This document shows positions 22,811 to 35,022 of a DNA stretch of 64,000 nucleotides, piece by piece. The position numbers were made by a program, and so were the translations under genes. The notes below the pieces were generated by a model. The model was not told the DNA's origin, did not search any database, and saw nothing but the letters and a program-made list of their open reading frames with translations. Numbering within the stretch: the stretch's first letter is position 1; each line of letters starts with the position of its first letter. Origin of the DNA: Erythroxylum novogranatense (lineage: Eukaryota > Streptophyta > Magnoliopsida > Malpighiales > Erythroxylaceae); contig CM057228.1 of NCBI GenBank assembly GCA_029891385.1, forward strand, positions 27,304,714 to 27,368,713, given 5' to 3'.

Positions 22811-24590
22811 GAAGTTAAATATAAAATATAGAAACGATACAATACTTTTCTTTTTGGTCTAAGGCTATACAACATAATAGACTATTAGCTACGTTTTTTT
22901 CCCAACCAATTGGAATGTTGACTAGCCCAAAGTCAGTCATGGTGTTGGCAACAATAAATAAAATCGTTGCTAAAAAAATGCCTAATTTTGTGATGAGAAT
23001 TGAATACGTTGCAAAAAATTCAAACTTTTGGCAACGAAATATATAATTTGTTACCAAATATAGACTTTTCGCAACTAAACTTTGAAATTGTCGCCAAAAG
23101 TCAAGACTATAGAATTTATAATTAATAATGTTAATTTGATAATTTTAATAGTAAGTGTGCTTAATAATTCTAAGGTTAATTACAATTGACATTTATATAT
23201 GATTTTCATATTTTGACTTATATTTTATTTATAAATTTGTTTAAATATATAGTTAATGCATTAAAACTCTATAAATTATCTTTTGGATATAAAAGATAAA
23301 CATATCTAAAATTTTACATATTAATAAGATTAAAAAATTAAGTTGACTACTATTCTTAATCATCAATATTTATTAACAATAAAATAATAATATATAAAAA
23401 TATTGAAATTTGTAAGCTATATAATATAAAGATATATGCAACTAGTACAAGATTTTAATTAAAATTTAACAATTTTTACCGACAAACAACAACAACATCA
23501 ACATCAACATCAACATTAACATCAACATCAACATCCTATATAAATCTTGTTGATACGCGAGATTTGAGGAGGTCCAATAATACGCAGCCTTACCCCTAAC
23601 TAATAGAGATGTTTCCAAAATTCTTACAAACATAACAATAAATAAAGTTTTACACTTATTTTATCGAAAAGGAAATGAAATAATTATTTTTTTTATTCCA
23701 AATAACAAGAGAGTCGATAAAGGTAAATGAGTTTGCTATGTCTAGATTCCCAAGAAGATTCCTTGCATATTCGAAGTCATTAATTGAAAAAGTCAGATAT
23801 CTTTTCTTTAAGTGTTGGGTTATTGACACCCTTTTCCAACTTCTTAACTTCAACCAAACTTGCAAAAGATATAGTGAATGAATCTCCAAATACAGTATGG
23901 ATCACTAAATTAGATGAACTGCCAATACGATGTGTTTCACCTAAGACACAATTAGTATAGAACTTAAATAGCTAATTAAGTCAAACCGTATAATGAAGCT
24001 AAATTCAAACACATGTATACCTGATTGAACAGACATAGTAATTGAAATCGATGATTATTCCAAAACAACCGATTGCCCTAATCCTATACCAACTATCGAG
24101 GCATTGCCACTGTTTTCATTTTCATCTATGTTCTCTTGAAGATTCGAGTAAACTTTACACAAGACATAGTATACATAATCAAATGCTCATTTGATAGCTT
24201 ACTATGATGTAAATAAGATATAAATAATTAAGGAAAAGAAGTAATTCAAATGATACTAAAAACCTTGAAGAAGAAGATCGACCATGGAAGGCAAGAGGTG
24301 ATTAGTGTATAATGAGAAATTTTGTTCTTCACTAGGTAGAAATTTTTCCATTCCTCCTAACCGAGCTCATTGCTGACGTTGGAAACCAATCGCCACATTA
24401 ATATTTCTCGATGAATTGATGTTGTCGCCATTTCATGTTTCTCATTGATGTGATTTGTGTGGTCTCAGGAAAAGTTTTATGAAAAAGATTTAATCGTGTT
24501 CGAATAATTCAACATAAAAAAATCCAAATTCGTTAAGAATTCACTCAACCCAAAGTCTGATGGAATTAAATCAGACTCAAAAAACTCACT
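22811..24590. other. AT-rich intergenic sequence
   Basis: No gene recognised. At about 22905-23105 there is a run of diverged motifs (GTTGCAAAAA, GGCAACGAAAT, CGCAACTAA, GTCGCCAAAAG) like CACTA subterminal repeats. The rest is AT-rich with many stops in all frames. Confidence 0.5.
23483..23536 (+). repeat. CAA / ACATCA microsatellite
   Basis: A short CAA run followed by about seven units of the hexamer CATCAA with one variant. Confidence 0.9.
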
Positions 24591-24798
24591 ACACTCAAAT
24601 CTGTGTCATTTTCACCCCACAATCTGTTATACATCATTAATGTATTATCTGGTTTTATTTCGTCCATATGGCCAACCCTCTTCATCTCTCTCTCTCTCTC
24701 TCTGCAAAATAAACTGCAGCCAACTTTATCTCTGCACGGCGCTGTTGCTTTGTGCTCAGGAGCTCATCATACTCTCAAAACTCCATACCTTCATTATC

Positions 24799-24987
24799 AT
24801 GGCTGTTGCTTTCTTAGCTCTTGCTATGCTTATGGCACACACGCCGCAAGTTGAAGCTAAAACAATCCCAACAATCAAGCTACACACAATGCTCAAAATC
24901 CCAAAATTAAAAATTAAAAGAATCAGGCAGACCAAAGTTAAATCGCCAAGTAATTTTCTTCGTCACTCTATGAAAAATTTGCCTTAA
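24799..24987 (+). CDS. Small secreted cationic peptide precursor (candidate)
   Basis: A 62-codon ORF. I chose the ATG at 24799 because it starts a textbook signal peptide: MAVAFLALAMLMAH, then a likely cleavage after PQVEA at residue 20. A longer upstream start at 24640 in the same frame would bury the signal sequence. The mature part (about 42 residues) has no cysteine and is strongly basic, rich in K/R with alternating hydrophobic residues (KIPKLKIKRIRQTKVK), ending SMKNLP. A (TC)n tract at 24684-24703, common in plant 5' leaders, lies upstream. The ORF is convergent with PIG-L, whose stop is about 300 bp downstream. I do not recognise the family. It could be a peptide hormone or antimicrobial precursor, or a chance ORF. 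Confidence 0.45.
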   Translation: MAVAFLALAMLMAHTPQVEAKTIPTIKLHTMLKIPKLKIKRIRQTKVKSPSNFLRHSMKNLP

Positions 24988-25290
24988 AGAAAATTAGAAA
25001 GCAACAAAGGTTAAAGTCGATCAGATTCTAGGTCCAAGTCCAAAGATTAGGAAGCGAAATAGGGAAATTATACATAATATCATAAACTCTTTCTTCTGTC
25101 CATGAAAAACAAATAACAGTATATGCTCCACCTCAAATACTACCAGCGCTGTGTAACAAGCTGCATCTGTACGATTACATAAAACTGAAACAATAAACAA
25201 TAACTAATCTGTGCCCTCAGTAGAAAATTACCAAAATAAGATTGAAAGCAGGCGGAAATGATAGATCCTTTAAAATATCCCTCAAACTCC

Positions 25291-28200
25291 TTAGTTAATC
25301 TTCCTCAGTGAATTCACGTAAGTGTAGCTGGAAAATGATACAAAAAGCTTGCGAAACCTGCAGTAATTAGTCACTGAAAAGTGAGATTCAACTGAGAAGA
25401 AGTCACGACAAATGAAAACCAAAAGCATCACAGCTGCTTTTCCAAAATATAAAGCTCTACAAAAACAACATGAGAAGGTTGACAATTGTTCCCTCTCCAT
25501 TCTTTCAGAATTACATACCAAACCCATTGGCTTGAGTGTGCTGCCATTGCGTGGAAGCTCCTAGAAGTATGCTCATTTTGCAAGCAATGTGTCCCCTTGG
25601 ATGTAATAGCAAACAACATTGACAGCCAAATATCAACAGGTCCACTATACTTGCGTAAAATATTGATACTGACCTAAAATGGAAAACGTAAAAAAAGGCA
25701 AATAAATGGCCAGTCAAGTTAAGAAATCAACAATCATTCTTAATCAAGAAATATCCAGAATTGCTTTGACAAGAAAACGCAGGAACATTACATTCAATTC
25801 ATCAACTTCAAGTCCACCTACTTATCAATTAGCAAAAGAAAAGATAAAGTGGAATTAGAAAATATAAAAAATCACCATATTTATATACATTACAAAAAGT
25901 GAATCTCTATGACCATGATAGACTCATCCACATCAATTACTCTAGTGAAACAAATTGAAAAGGCCGATTAAGTTCTTGAAAACCAAGAGTGATTTTGTTA
26001 TGCAGGGTGAAATATGAGATCTTTTACTAAGGTCTTCATAGAAATATATGTAAGATGAATAGCACAAGACACTTTACATTATACTACCTATATTAGCTGA
26101 ACAAAATATTGTACATCAGCTTCTGAGAGTACAAATGGCACCACTGCACAACTCCTGAGATGTTCTGTTTGATCCAATATCATGATATCTGCAGGAATAC
26201 TAGTTTGAATTTGATTCAAGTCTTGTTTTTCTAATCGCAAGATTGATTCTCAGAATAATTTTAAAAAGTGCCATAGGAAAACAATGATATATCTCCCAAA
26301 ATTTTACAGACCCAACTATCCAATGTGGAGATTTCATTTCCTATTTTTGATTTACAGAAAGCATTTAATTCAAAAACTTAAATTATTGGTTGAGGCTAGA
26401 GTGATTCAAATGTTATTCTAATATGCCCCCTCATACACAATACGAACAAATTATAACAAATCCCAAAATCCACAATAACTGACGGTAGCGTGGTTTGAAC
26501 TGGAGTCTTGTATAAAGAAATACTAAAGAAGGATGAAATAGGGGCAAAACATTCTGTTTGTTCTGCTGGAAATCATATCTTGAGGAAATATATTCCACAG
26601 CATCCCATGCATTAAATTAAGCCTTTACAAGGAAATGAAAAGAAAATGCAGTAGAAGAACAAGAGAACATACTAGCTCCCAAGCATCAATGCTTCTTTGT
26701 GGAATATGGTGCATGACTTTGCTGCTTACACAACACAGTAAGAAAAGAATTAACAGCACGAAGAAAATCTCAGAACATGTTTTAGTATTGTCAAAGATAC
26801 ATGAGTTGTGCCCTTATTAGAACCTTTATAAGATTAACAAATAAGAGTTGCACAAAGGTGATATCATCACCATATATGCATCACAATTAATTGTGGTAAT
26901 GCAATTTGGAAATTGACATGTGAAACATTCTTTAAGCAATGAAGTTTTCAGCAGAAGCTCTTCTCCTGTTGAGCTCTAAATAACTAGCATAAATACATTA
27001 ATCACTAAAAACTTTGAGCCAAAACACAATCCAATTGTAATAGGAATAAAACACCATAAAAGGTGACACTAAGCCTTAGAATCTTATGTCAGATTATGAA
27101 AATTCTATTGTGCCCAAGTTTATGGCTTTTCGTTGCACAATCTTTTTCTTAAGTCCGACTCTAACAACAATACTAGAGACCTCTTGACCTCTTTCACTCG
27201 TATGATAACGTAAACAAGAATGGTGGATCCAAGAAACTCTATCTGGAAGGCCCTTTCTTACAGGTTTGAGAAAATAACATACCTCCAAGTTCAGTTATTA
27301 TTTAAACTTTTGTGTTCTATAGTGATCCTAATCTTTTGTTTAGACATTAAAAGATACATACAAAGGCTAGGATCAGATAAATCCCATGTCATGTGTGAAG
27401 TAGATGAAATTCAGTCATCAACTTACCGCACACCATAATGCACATCCCTATGATTACAGTGACCTGAAACACCATACTTATCAAAAGTGATAATCTGAAA
27501 AGAAAAACAAGGTAAGTATGAATACGATTATTCATGAAACCAACAAGCACAAACGTTAACAACCCTCACATGCTGATTCTGAAGAGTACATGCGTCCTCT
27601 CCCATAAGCCAATCATGTACAAATTCAAATCATCCGTAGAAAGCTAAATATGCTTATTAAAGAAAGAAAAATATCTTACCATGTTGATTTCATGAGCAGA
27701 TACCTCTTCTTCAATGATCTGAGCCAGTAAATTATGATCCCAAACTAGACCAAAACCATCCTACATAATCATATCTTATAAAATTATTGAAGGCAAGAAA
27801 TTAATAACACAAAGATATAGAAGATTGATTGGAATACAACCTGCAACTCTGGATGGTTTAGAACCTTCACTTGTTGTAGTGGAACCTGCAAATACAAAGT
27901 AATGCATTACACAGATAGACCCAGGCCATTAGTACGACAATAAATTTTAAGTAACTTTTAGATCTTGATGGTCTCTTAAAGGTCAAATACTTTACACATT
28001 TTTTACCACGATGATTGCAATGTCAGATATATTGTGATAATTTAACTATGAGATGCATATCTTAGACCATAAACATTTCTGTTGCATATCTCTAATCACC
28101 TGCAGAACTGCACAAGCCCGGCAAAGCTCATCTTTTCTAGTGTTCCCCAAACCATCTGCATCGCCTAGGTAGTGTAGTTCAACAACTAAACGTAATTATT

Positions 28201-28631
28201 ACCATTTGACATGTATTGTTGTATTAATCCGAAAAAAAAAGGAATGTTGAATCAGCTCAAGTACCAATAGACAAACATAATATGTGAAGATTATTGCCTC
28301 TTGAAATCAGAAAGCTTATTGTTGGAGAAAAGAACCTGCAAAGTACATTCTTTCTAGATTCAGAAATTTTCCATGTAGAAAAGAGAATAAAAACACAAAC
28401 ACTTACATGGATTCATCGTCAGGGTGGGCAATAACAAGCAGCACATTTTTGTTGATGAGAGCTCCACCTGATATTGAAGAGGAAAAAATGATGTCCAATC
28501 ACAAAAAATAGAAGGAAGCAACACAAACAATGAGAATTTTATTCACCTTTATTGGTTGATGTGTGGAGAATTTTACACAATGAAGCAATCCAGAGTACAA
28601 TTAGGGAAACAACAACCGCAAACCACTCCAT
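25291..28631 (-). CDS. PIGL: N-acetylglucosaminyl-phosphatidylinositol de-N-acetylase (PIG-L)
   Basis: Complete gene, 10 exons (minus strand, first to last): 28547-28631, 28407-28467, 28265-28335, 28100-28164, 27841-27885, 27680-27760, 27427-27494, 26673-26724, 25519-25673, 25291-25357. All introns are GT-AG and all phases agree, giving 249 codons plus stop. Residues 2-24 form a hydrophobic N-terminal membrane anchor. The metal-site motif is VIAHPDDES (HPDDE at 43-47), and GVSGHCNHRDVHYGV carries the second His cluster (148, 151). The family removes acetate from GlcNAc-PI at the cytosolic face of the ER, the second step of GPI-anchor synthesis. Length is typical. Exon 9 encodes RKYSGPVDIWLSML; a diverged copy of it lies at 44626-44846. 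No damage is seen, so it is probably functional. Confidence 0.95.
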
Positions 28632-29740
28632 TCAGTACTGAAAAGATCTGCTCGATTAATTAACACATGCCTAACAAAAAGTTGAAAATTCCTTAACTGA
28701 TAATGGAAATCAACCAAGTCCAAGTGAAGAAAGACTAAAGACATGCAACTGTTTGACAGTTCCAGAGAGGATTTGTAGTGGAACCACTGTTCGACCACTA
28801 GCAACATGGTTCGATGCTTTTTGCTTTTTCTTTCCTGGGATAATACCTGGAAGTGGCTTCCGTGTTTTGCTACCCTGAACATTTCTTCCAAGTTACTGTT
28901 GACTTTGATTCCCCCACTCTCATTCTCTGGGAATAACCCTGTGGCTGAAATTCAATATTGTATCTTTACTCCCATTATCATTTGCTTTTTGGCAATGGTG
29001 ATCAATGGAAGAAATCGCTGAAGCACATTTCATGTCGAGTATAAAACTGCATTCTTCACACTAGTAACTGATTTCATAGATGTGGTATATTAGACAACAT
29101 CCATTACACATATACCCATTGCCAGATTCTGGTCCTATGATAGTGAGAGGGTTATGTTCACGAAGAAGTGTTTTGTTTGGAAGGACTAATTTGCGCACTG
29201 CTTATGTATCTTAATACAGCAATATTAGCAAACATAGCCCGGACAACAGTCTATTGATTTTTAACATAGACAACATGAGATGTCAATCAAACCTTCTTCG
29301 GAATATTTCAAAAGATAAACAGAGCAGCTTCAACCTCAAATTTCCAGGAGAATCAAAAGTTGAATTTGGTATAGAAAACGTTGAAACGTATCATTTGTCA
29401 ACACATTTCGCCACAACAATACACATTCCAAAGACCCAAAACAAGTAAAAATCATATCTTTAGAGAGAATGAAAAAGGCTCACCTTTACCTTCTCATCGA
29501 GATGGATAAGCTCATCAAAAGAGACATTTTCAGGGAGATACAGTACAACCAGAAATGGCCAAGAGAATTGAACAGAAAAACATGCAAATCAAAAGGTAAT
29601 AAGAGCAGAAAGAAAGAAGCTTGTAGGTAGCGTTATTTAATTTTTAGGCCACCAAGAAAGAATCAAGGCCAGCGCATTGGGAGCAGAAAAGATGGACGAA
29701 AGCAGAACAAAGACGATGCAGAGAGAGTCTCCGGTTGGTC
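28632..29740 (-). promoter_or_regulatory. PIG-L upstream region with possible 5' UTR exon
   Basis: No other gene recognised. On the minus strand a pyrimidine-rich leader-like stretch (about 29700-29490) ends GATGAGAAG followed by GTAAAGG, a plausible donor for a 5' UTR intron reaching exon 1. This is inference; a transcript would be needed to confirm it. Confidence 0.3.
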
Positions 29741-29883
29741 AGATCACGTCAGGTCATCAACCCGACCCGATCCATATAGAAAACTTTTAAAATATAGGAC
29801 TGACCTGAACTAACATAACTTTCACATCTGAATCTGATCGGGTGATGAGGTCGGGTTTTGAACTCACTCGGATTACATCTGTT

Positions 29884-30114
29884 TTTTTTTTTTTTTTTTC
29901 TGTTGCTCTCACGAGGTGTCTTAAGAGGGTCCCAATTATGGGAAGGCACCTTTAAGTCATCTACACTTAGACTAATCTCCGCCGGTAATGTAAGTTCTTC
30001 ATGGAAGAAAATTTAATCTCAAGTTTCAAACGATCAGATATCGTGAGGAGATTGAACCCGCGATCTCACTTAAGCCAGAAGAGCCCCTTACCAACTCACT
30101 TGCATCCTGGGGTT
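29884..30114 (-). mobile_element. tRNA-derived SINE with target site duplication
   Basis: On the minus strand the head (about 30111 downward) contains a box A-like AAGTGAGTTGGTAAGG and a box B-like GCGGGTTCAATCTC about 35 bp later, the layout of an internal RNA polymerase III promoter. The tail is a run of about 19 A (T on the plus strand, 29882-29900). Flanks carry an 18-bp near-perfect direct repeat: 29866-29883 (ACTCGGATTACATCTGTT) and 30115-30132, two mismatches, as left by LINE-machinery integration. Confidence 0.8.
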
Positions 30115-30132
30115 ACTTGGATTACTTCTGTT

Positions 30133-30416
30133 AATTTCATATTAGAGTCCTTTGCCAGGGGCACACACCAGAGAGAGTCTCACAGGCCGGCTGAATCTAA
30201 CGAGTACACATGTTAAAATAATAAATTTATGTATTTAATGTTAGTAATTTTCTTAAGTAGGATAACAATTAATTACGATTTTATGATTTTAACAATCTTA
30301 GATTAAACGAATCAAATTTGATCATGTTAAAGGTAATAAAGCAGCCGAATAAAAGATCTAATTTAATAAGCTGAAGTCCAAGGAAAAAAATGGATCATAA
30401 TCAGTGTGGGTCAGAC
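30133..30416. other. AT-rich intergenic sequence
   Basis: No feature recognised. Confidence 0.4.
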
Positions 30417-31930
30417 ATGTATTAGGTTGGTGATGGGAATGCCCAATATAGTTGCTATATATAGTTATTAAGGTATCTTATTTTTGCTTAAGTAACTCAT
30501 GAACGTTCGAATTTTCTGACCCGTTAAGAGATTCACGCATTAAGAAAAACGTTGAAAGACGTTAATGACATCTGATTAATTAACTTTCGTAAAAGTTGTA
30601 GAGAAAGTTTGAAGGTTTCGATGTCAAAAAACTTGTTTGAAGTTATGAAAAGCAAAACAGGTATTTTCCACATTTTCTTACATTCACGTTTGGTCCTAGA
30701 CGCGTAATAAAGGCTCGTGTTACACATTACACGTGATATTAGAGCAGTTACACGATTAGGTGAATTAAAACAAAGTTTTTTGGATTTTCTCCATAAGAAT
30801 ATCAAAGAAACCAATCAGTTTTTACGTTTTAAGTTGCTTATTATTACATGTATGATGTCAAACATGCTTAGTATTAAAAAACGAGTTAAAATGATCTTTA
30901 GGTGGCAAAAAAATTGCCTAAAAGTCACCGAAAATCACTATTTTCCAAAGATTGTAGGGAGAAAGAGAGAAGATCGTCGGGCGAGTGTGGCGTATGTGCG
31001 TAAGGCGTGTGTGACAATAAGTTCAAAGCATGTCAGTGCATGCAACACCCGCCCCTGATGCATCTAGAGGTTCATCAGGTGTGGCGCGTACATTGCACGC
31101 GCCCTCTAGTCACGCTGTGTTGACGTCATATTGACATCAATGCTACAGTAACAAAAATAAAACTCTAATTTTTAGAATTCATAAATGGTCTCTCGGGTCA
31201 TTGTGGGTCAATTTCAGGATCCCTTGAATTCATAAAGTGAGTTTTTTAATTTTGCTGGATTTATTACGTTAGTAATAAATAAGGTTTAACTTCAGGAATT
31301 AGTAGATCGTACGAGAGAAATCCAAGCCTTTTGAGACTCGCTTGGATAAACAGGCAAGTAATCTTTTTTTGGCATGATGTTAATTGCAGATGCTTATAGC
31401 TGCTCCATGGTTTGTCATAATCATATGTACATGATACATGTATGGATATGTTATGTTATTGAGAATGATGTCAGTTGATGATATGAGATGGTCATAGATT
31501 GGCAGATTATAAGTAGATAATGTATGTTAGAATTACAGATTGAGATCCTTACTTCATTCAAAACTGTTAAGCAGGTATATGGATTAATCAGACAAACGAA
31601 TGGGTCATGTCAGATTTTCAGTAGAATATAGAAAAGTTAGGCTTACTACGGGTTTTGGTGGCATAAAGCCTACCCATTCTTTAGTGCCAACACGATCCAA
31701 AAGGCAGGTCGTGTCACATAAGATGGAGGAAGTCATTGCTTGAGTGATCTATTCACCCACAGGTGGTAGAGTCATAAGAGTTAGTGGTGTGTACTATGAT
31801 CACTTTTGTGTGGAGATTTTATCTGTATATATTTTGTATTCAGCCCACAGGTATTTCATGAATATGTGATATGATGCTCAGTACAAATATTATTTTTGAC
31901 CTTGAATAATTTTGCAATCACCTTTTCTGT
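30417..31930 (+). repeat. LTR-like repetitive sequence
   Basis: Non-coding, in the style of long plant gypsy LTRs: an 'aaaagttgtagagaaagtttgaagg' region, a GC-rich block with GGCGCG/GCGCGCC near 31080-31110, and a 'gcataaagcctacccattctttagtgccaac' block near 31660-31690 like the mid-LTR control region of such elements. No edges, second copy or PBS identified. Confidence 0.35.
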
Positions 31931-31949
31931 AAACAATAACAGTGTCACG

Positions 31950-33955
31950 ATTGAAACCTTAACTAGTTTCAACTTTAAGAAATGGAAATAAGATGTAGAG
32001 TTTGCTTTAAAGATGATAGACATTAACATGGCCATAATTAGAGATAGGCCACCTACACCTACATCTTACAATTCAGATAATGATAAGGCAACATTTGTAG
32101 CCTAAGAAAGGTCAAAGAGGATGTGTTATTTGATCATCAAGAGATCAATCCCAGACCCTCTACTTAGTGGACTTCTAGAAACAAACATAGCAAAGGACTT
32201 CCTAAACAATATCTCCCAGAGATACAAGGTATCTTTTAATGTTGAAATAGGTACCTTAATGAAGGAATTATTCTCTATAAGGTACATAGGAGAAGGGGGT
32301 GAGGGAGGACATCATCAGGATGGTCCACCTCTAGAGTAAGTTGAAAGTGTTGAATATCCATATTCCTGAGGCCTGGAGAGTTCACTAAACTCTGAATACA
32401 CTTCCTCCAGAGTTTGGTATTCTAGTTACGACGTACAATTCTCAAGATGAGGCGTAAGACATAGATGCTTTGTTTACCCCATGTGTTACCGAGGAGGAGA
32501 AGTTAAAGAACATTGGTCATACAACCTTACGTACAACCAAAGGGAAGGAAACGGTAAATCCCCAATGTTTCAAATGTAAGAAATCTAAATTCTTTCCACA
32601 CGTGTATGTTGGTCAATCTAGTATTGCCAAAGGTCATGTAGATGTAAAAATTCTGAGGTGTTTATTCTCTAAGAAGAAAAAAATTCTGAGGTGTTTATTC
32701 TCTAAGAAGAAGGGATACAAATAGTCCGATTGCCAAAAATATAAAACCTTGAAAGAAAAATATGAACTATCAGGTAACTTCTTAGCTTGTATGATGCATG
32801 AATCTAACCTTGTCATAGCCGCAGCAAGTTCTTGGTGACTAGATAGTGGAGCCTCTAATCATGTTGCCTCTACAATGTAAGGGTTCATAAGCATGAGAAA
32901 ACCAAATAAAAGGGAGGAAAAAATAATGGCGGTCAATAGTGAAGAAGTTAATGCAATGTTTGTAGGGAATGTATGTTTGAACCTTGATACATGGTTTGAT
33001 CTTGTTTTACATGACATGTTCGATATATCATCTTTTAGGTAGAATATGATCTCTGTATCAATTTTGGACAAAGAAAGTTATAGTTTTTTCATTGATTCTT
33101 TTGTTGTACAATTATCTTTCAATGCAAAACATATTGATAATGCCTTCTTGCCATATGGATTGTACAGAATATGTCTTTCCCCTGATGAGATGTATCCTTC
33201 TTCATATATTGCTGAACAAGTTACTAGAAAGAGACCCCTGATAAAGGATAAGTCATAAATGTTGTGTCATAAAAGGTTGGGTCATATTTTCAGAGATAGA
33301 GTTGAGAGATCGATTAAGGAAAACAATCTCCCAGCTTTAGATTTCGATGATCTGGAAACATATGTTGATTGTTGTACGGGTAAGTTAACCAAAATAAAGA
33401 AAAAGGGATTAACTCATGCTTCTAGTTTGTTAGACCTCATATATACAGACATATGTGGACATTATAAAGTTACCTTGTTTAATTTAAGATATTTTTTAAA
33501 TTCATTGATGACTATTCATGTTATGGTTATGTGTTATTGCTTAAAAAAAGTCTAATTTTTTTAAGAAATTCAAGATCTTTAAGGTTGAAATTAAGAACCA
33601 ATTGGGAAGATCCATCAAGATTATTAGATCTGATCGTGTAAGAGAATATTATGGCAAACATAGGGTTTCAAGACAAGAAAATGGTCCATTTGCCAAATAT
33701 ATGGAATCATGTAGAATAGTGGCAAGTAGTCTTGAGTAAAATGGTGTGGCTAAAAAGCATAATCGCACCCTAAAGGACATGACGAGGTCAATGCAGAGCA
33801 GGAATAATTATTACCTTTGTGGTGAAGCCATAAAGACTGCATTGTACATACTTAACAAAGTCCCAAGCAATCAGTATCGAAGATGCCTTCTGAAATCTGG
33901 AAAGGGTGGAAGCCTAGCCTTGCCCACATTCGTGTTTGGGATCCCATTTTAAGGT
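31950..33955 (+). pseudogene. Ty1/copia retrotransposon remnant (gag to integrase core)
   Basis: A decayed, frame-broken copia polyprotein region with several stops. In order: a gag/UBN2-like part (ERSKRMCYLIIKRSIPDPL, QRYKVSFNVEIGTLMKEL), a damaged zinc-knuckle region with CFKCKKSKF, a protease-like SGASNHVAS near 32850, GAG-pre-integrase (LCHKRLGHIFRDRVE, CCTGKLTK), then the integrase start (SLLDLIYTDICG, about 33430). The sequence becomes unreadable in the integrase core and ends near KVPSNQ and the GIPF motif. Reverse transcriptase, RNase H and LTRs are missing. It is followed directly by a PIG-L gene fragment. A 33-bp tandem duplication lies at about 32648-32713. Confidence 0.8.
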
Positions 33956-33984
33956 GAACGTATGACTTCCCTTTAGTTTTATTT

Positions 33985-34171
33985 TTTATCTCTTTTTTTT
34001 TTGCTAATTGATAAGTAGGTGGACTTAAAGTTGATGAATTGAATGTAATGTTCCTGCGTTTTCTTGTCAAAGCAATTCTGGATATTTCTTGATTAAGAAT
34101 GATTGTCGATTTCTTACCTTGACTGGCCATTTATTTGCCTTTTTTTACGTTTTCCATTTTAGGTTATTATC
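33985..34171 (+). pseudogene. Duplicated PIG-L fragment, left part (intron 8)
   Basis: From TTGCTAATTGATAAGTAGG to 'ttttccattttaggt' this matches the complement of about 25838-25673, that is PIG-L intron 8 up to the exon 9 acceptor. It continues at 44626, beyond the inserted Tat element. The last bases (TTATC) correspond to GTATC in the parent and to the target duplication of that insertion. Confidence 0.9.
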
Positions 34172-34601
34172 TGGTCGGGTCGACTGAATTGGGCCAGAAT
34201 CCAGTCTCAACGAAGCATGGGCCGATCGGTCCAATCACCAAAGGTCGGTCTCATACCTAATAGCTAGGCCAAGCTCAAGCCCGATCTAAGCTCCCCTCAG
34301 CCCGTCCGCATGTGAGAGACTCTCATGCACACGTAAAGATCTAAACCTAATTGCTGCTCATATATAAGGTATAATTCTATCGTTACAGAGGTACGAAAAT
34401 CATAACCTAGTCTTCTCTGCATACTGCAACCTCACCTTCACCAAATAAACTAACTTGAGCGTCGGAGGGGCCAATCGGGATACAACCCCCGACGAGCCTT
34501 CTTTGTTTTGCAGGGATCTCAACGTCGAAGTCACTTCAGAAAGCAGTCGACTCATGGATCCAAACGGCAACGTTTAGTTCCGCCAGAATCCGGCAGAACC
34601 A
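34172..34601 (+). repeat. 5' LTR of Tat element
   Basis: Starts TGGTCGGGTCG and ends GGCAGAACCA. Contains a TATA box (TATATAAG, 34361-34368) and AATAAA (34444-34449), plausible U3/R signals. Confidence 0.95.
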
Positions 34602-34603
34602 AT

Positions 34604-34621
34604 TGGCACCCACCGTGGGGC
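34604..34621 (+). other. Primer binding site of Tat element
   Basis: TGGCACCCACCGTGGGGC, two bases after the LTR; this wording is typical of plant Tat-lineage elements. The cognate tRNA was not determined. Confidence 0.75.
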
Positions 34622-35022
34622 CCGACATCAAGGCACCACGTCCAGAAACACACAAATCAGCCAGGCGACGGTGACAAACCCTGATATAGCCGCTGTCGCG
34701 GCTCTGGCAATGCAACGCATGGGTTTACAGTTACCTGCGATCATGCCGCCTGCACATCATGTTTCCCACGCGGAATCTTCAGACCTGGATGATCAACCGT
34801 AGCCTCAAACCTTGGAACAAGAAGAACAGAGCGCAGCCCTGGAAGATAACGCTGAAACCAACATGCGTCCGAACCTCTAGCGCCTCTCTGATGCAGATCC
34901 TCTTCCACTTGTACACGCCTCCCTCACCCGAAAACAGATTGAGGAAGCAGCTGACCTGTTGATTCGCCAGATCTTGCAGTCTCAGGCGGGCACAACAGCA
35001 ACCGTCTGCACGGCAGACTAGC

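Noticed and set aside
24603..24854. 83-codon ORF overlapping the peptide gene in another frame
   Set aside because: It runs through the (TC)n tract in a different frame and ends inside the signal-peptide ORF; low-complexity composition.
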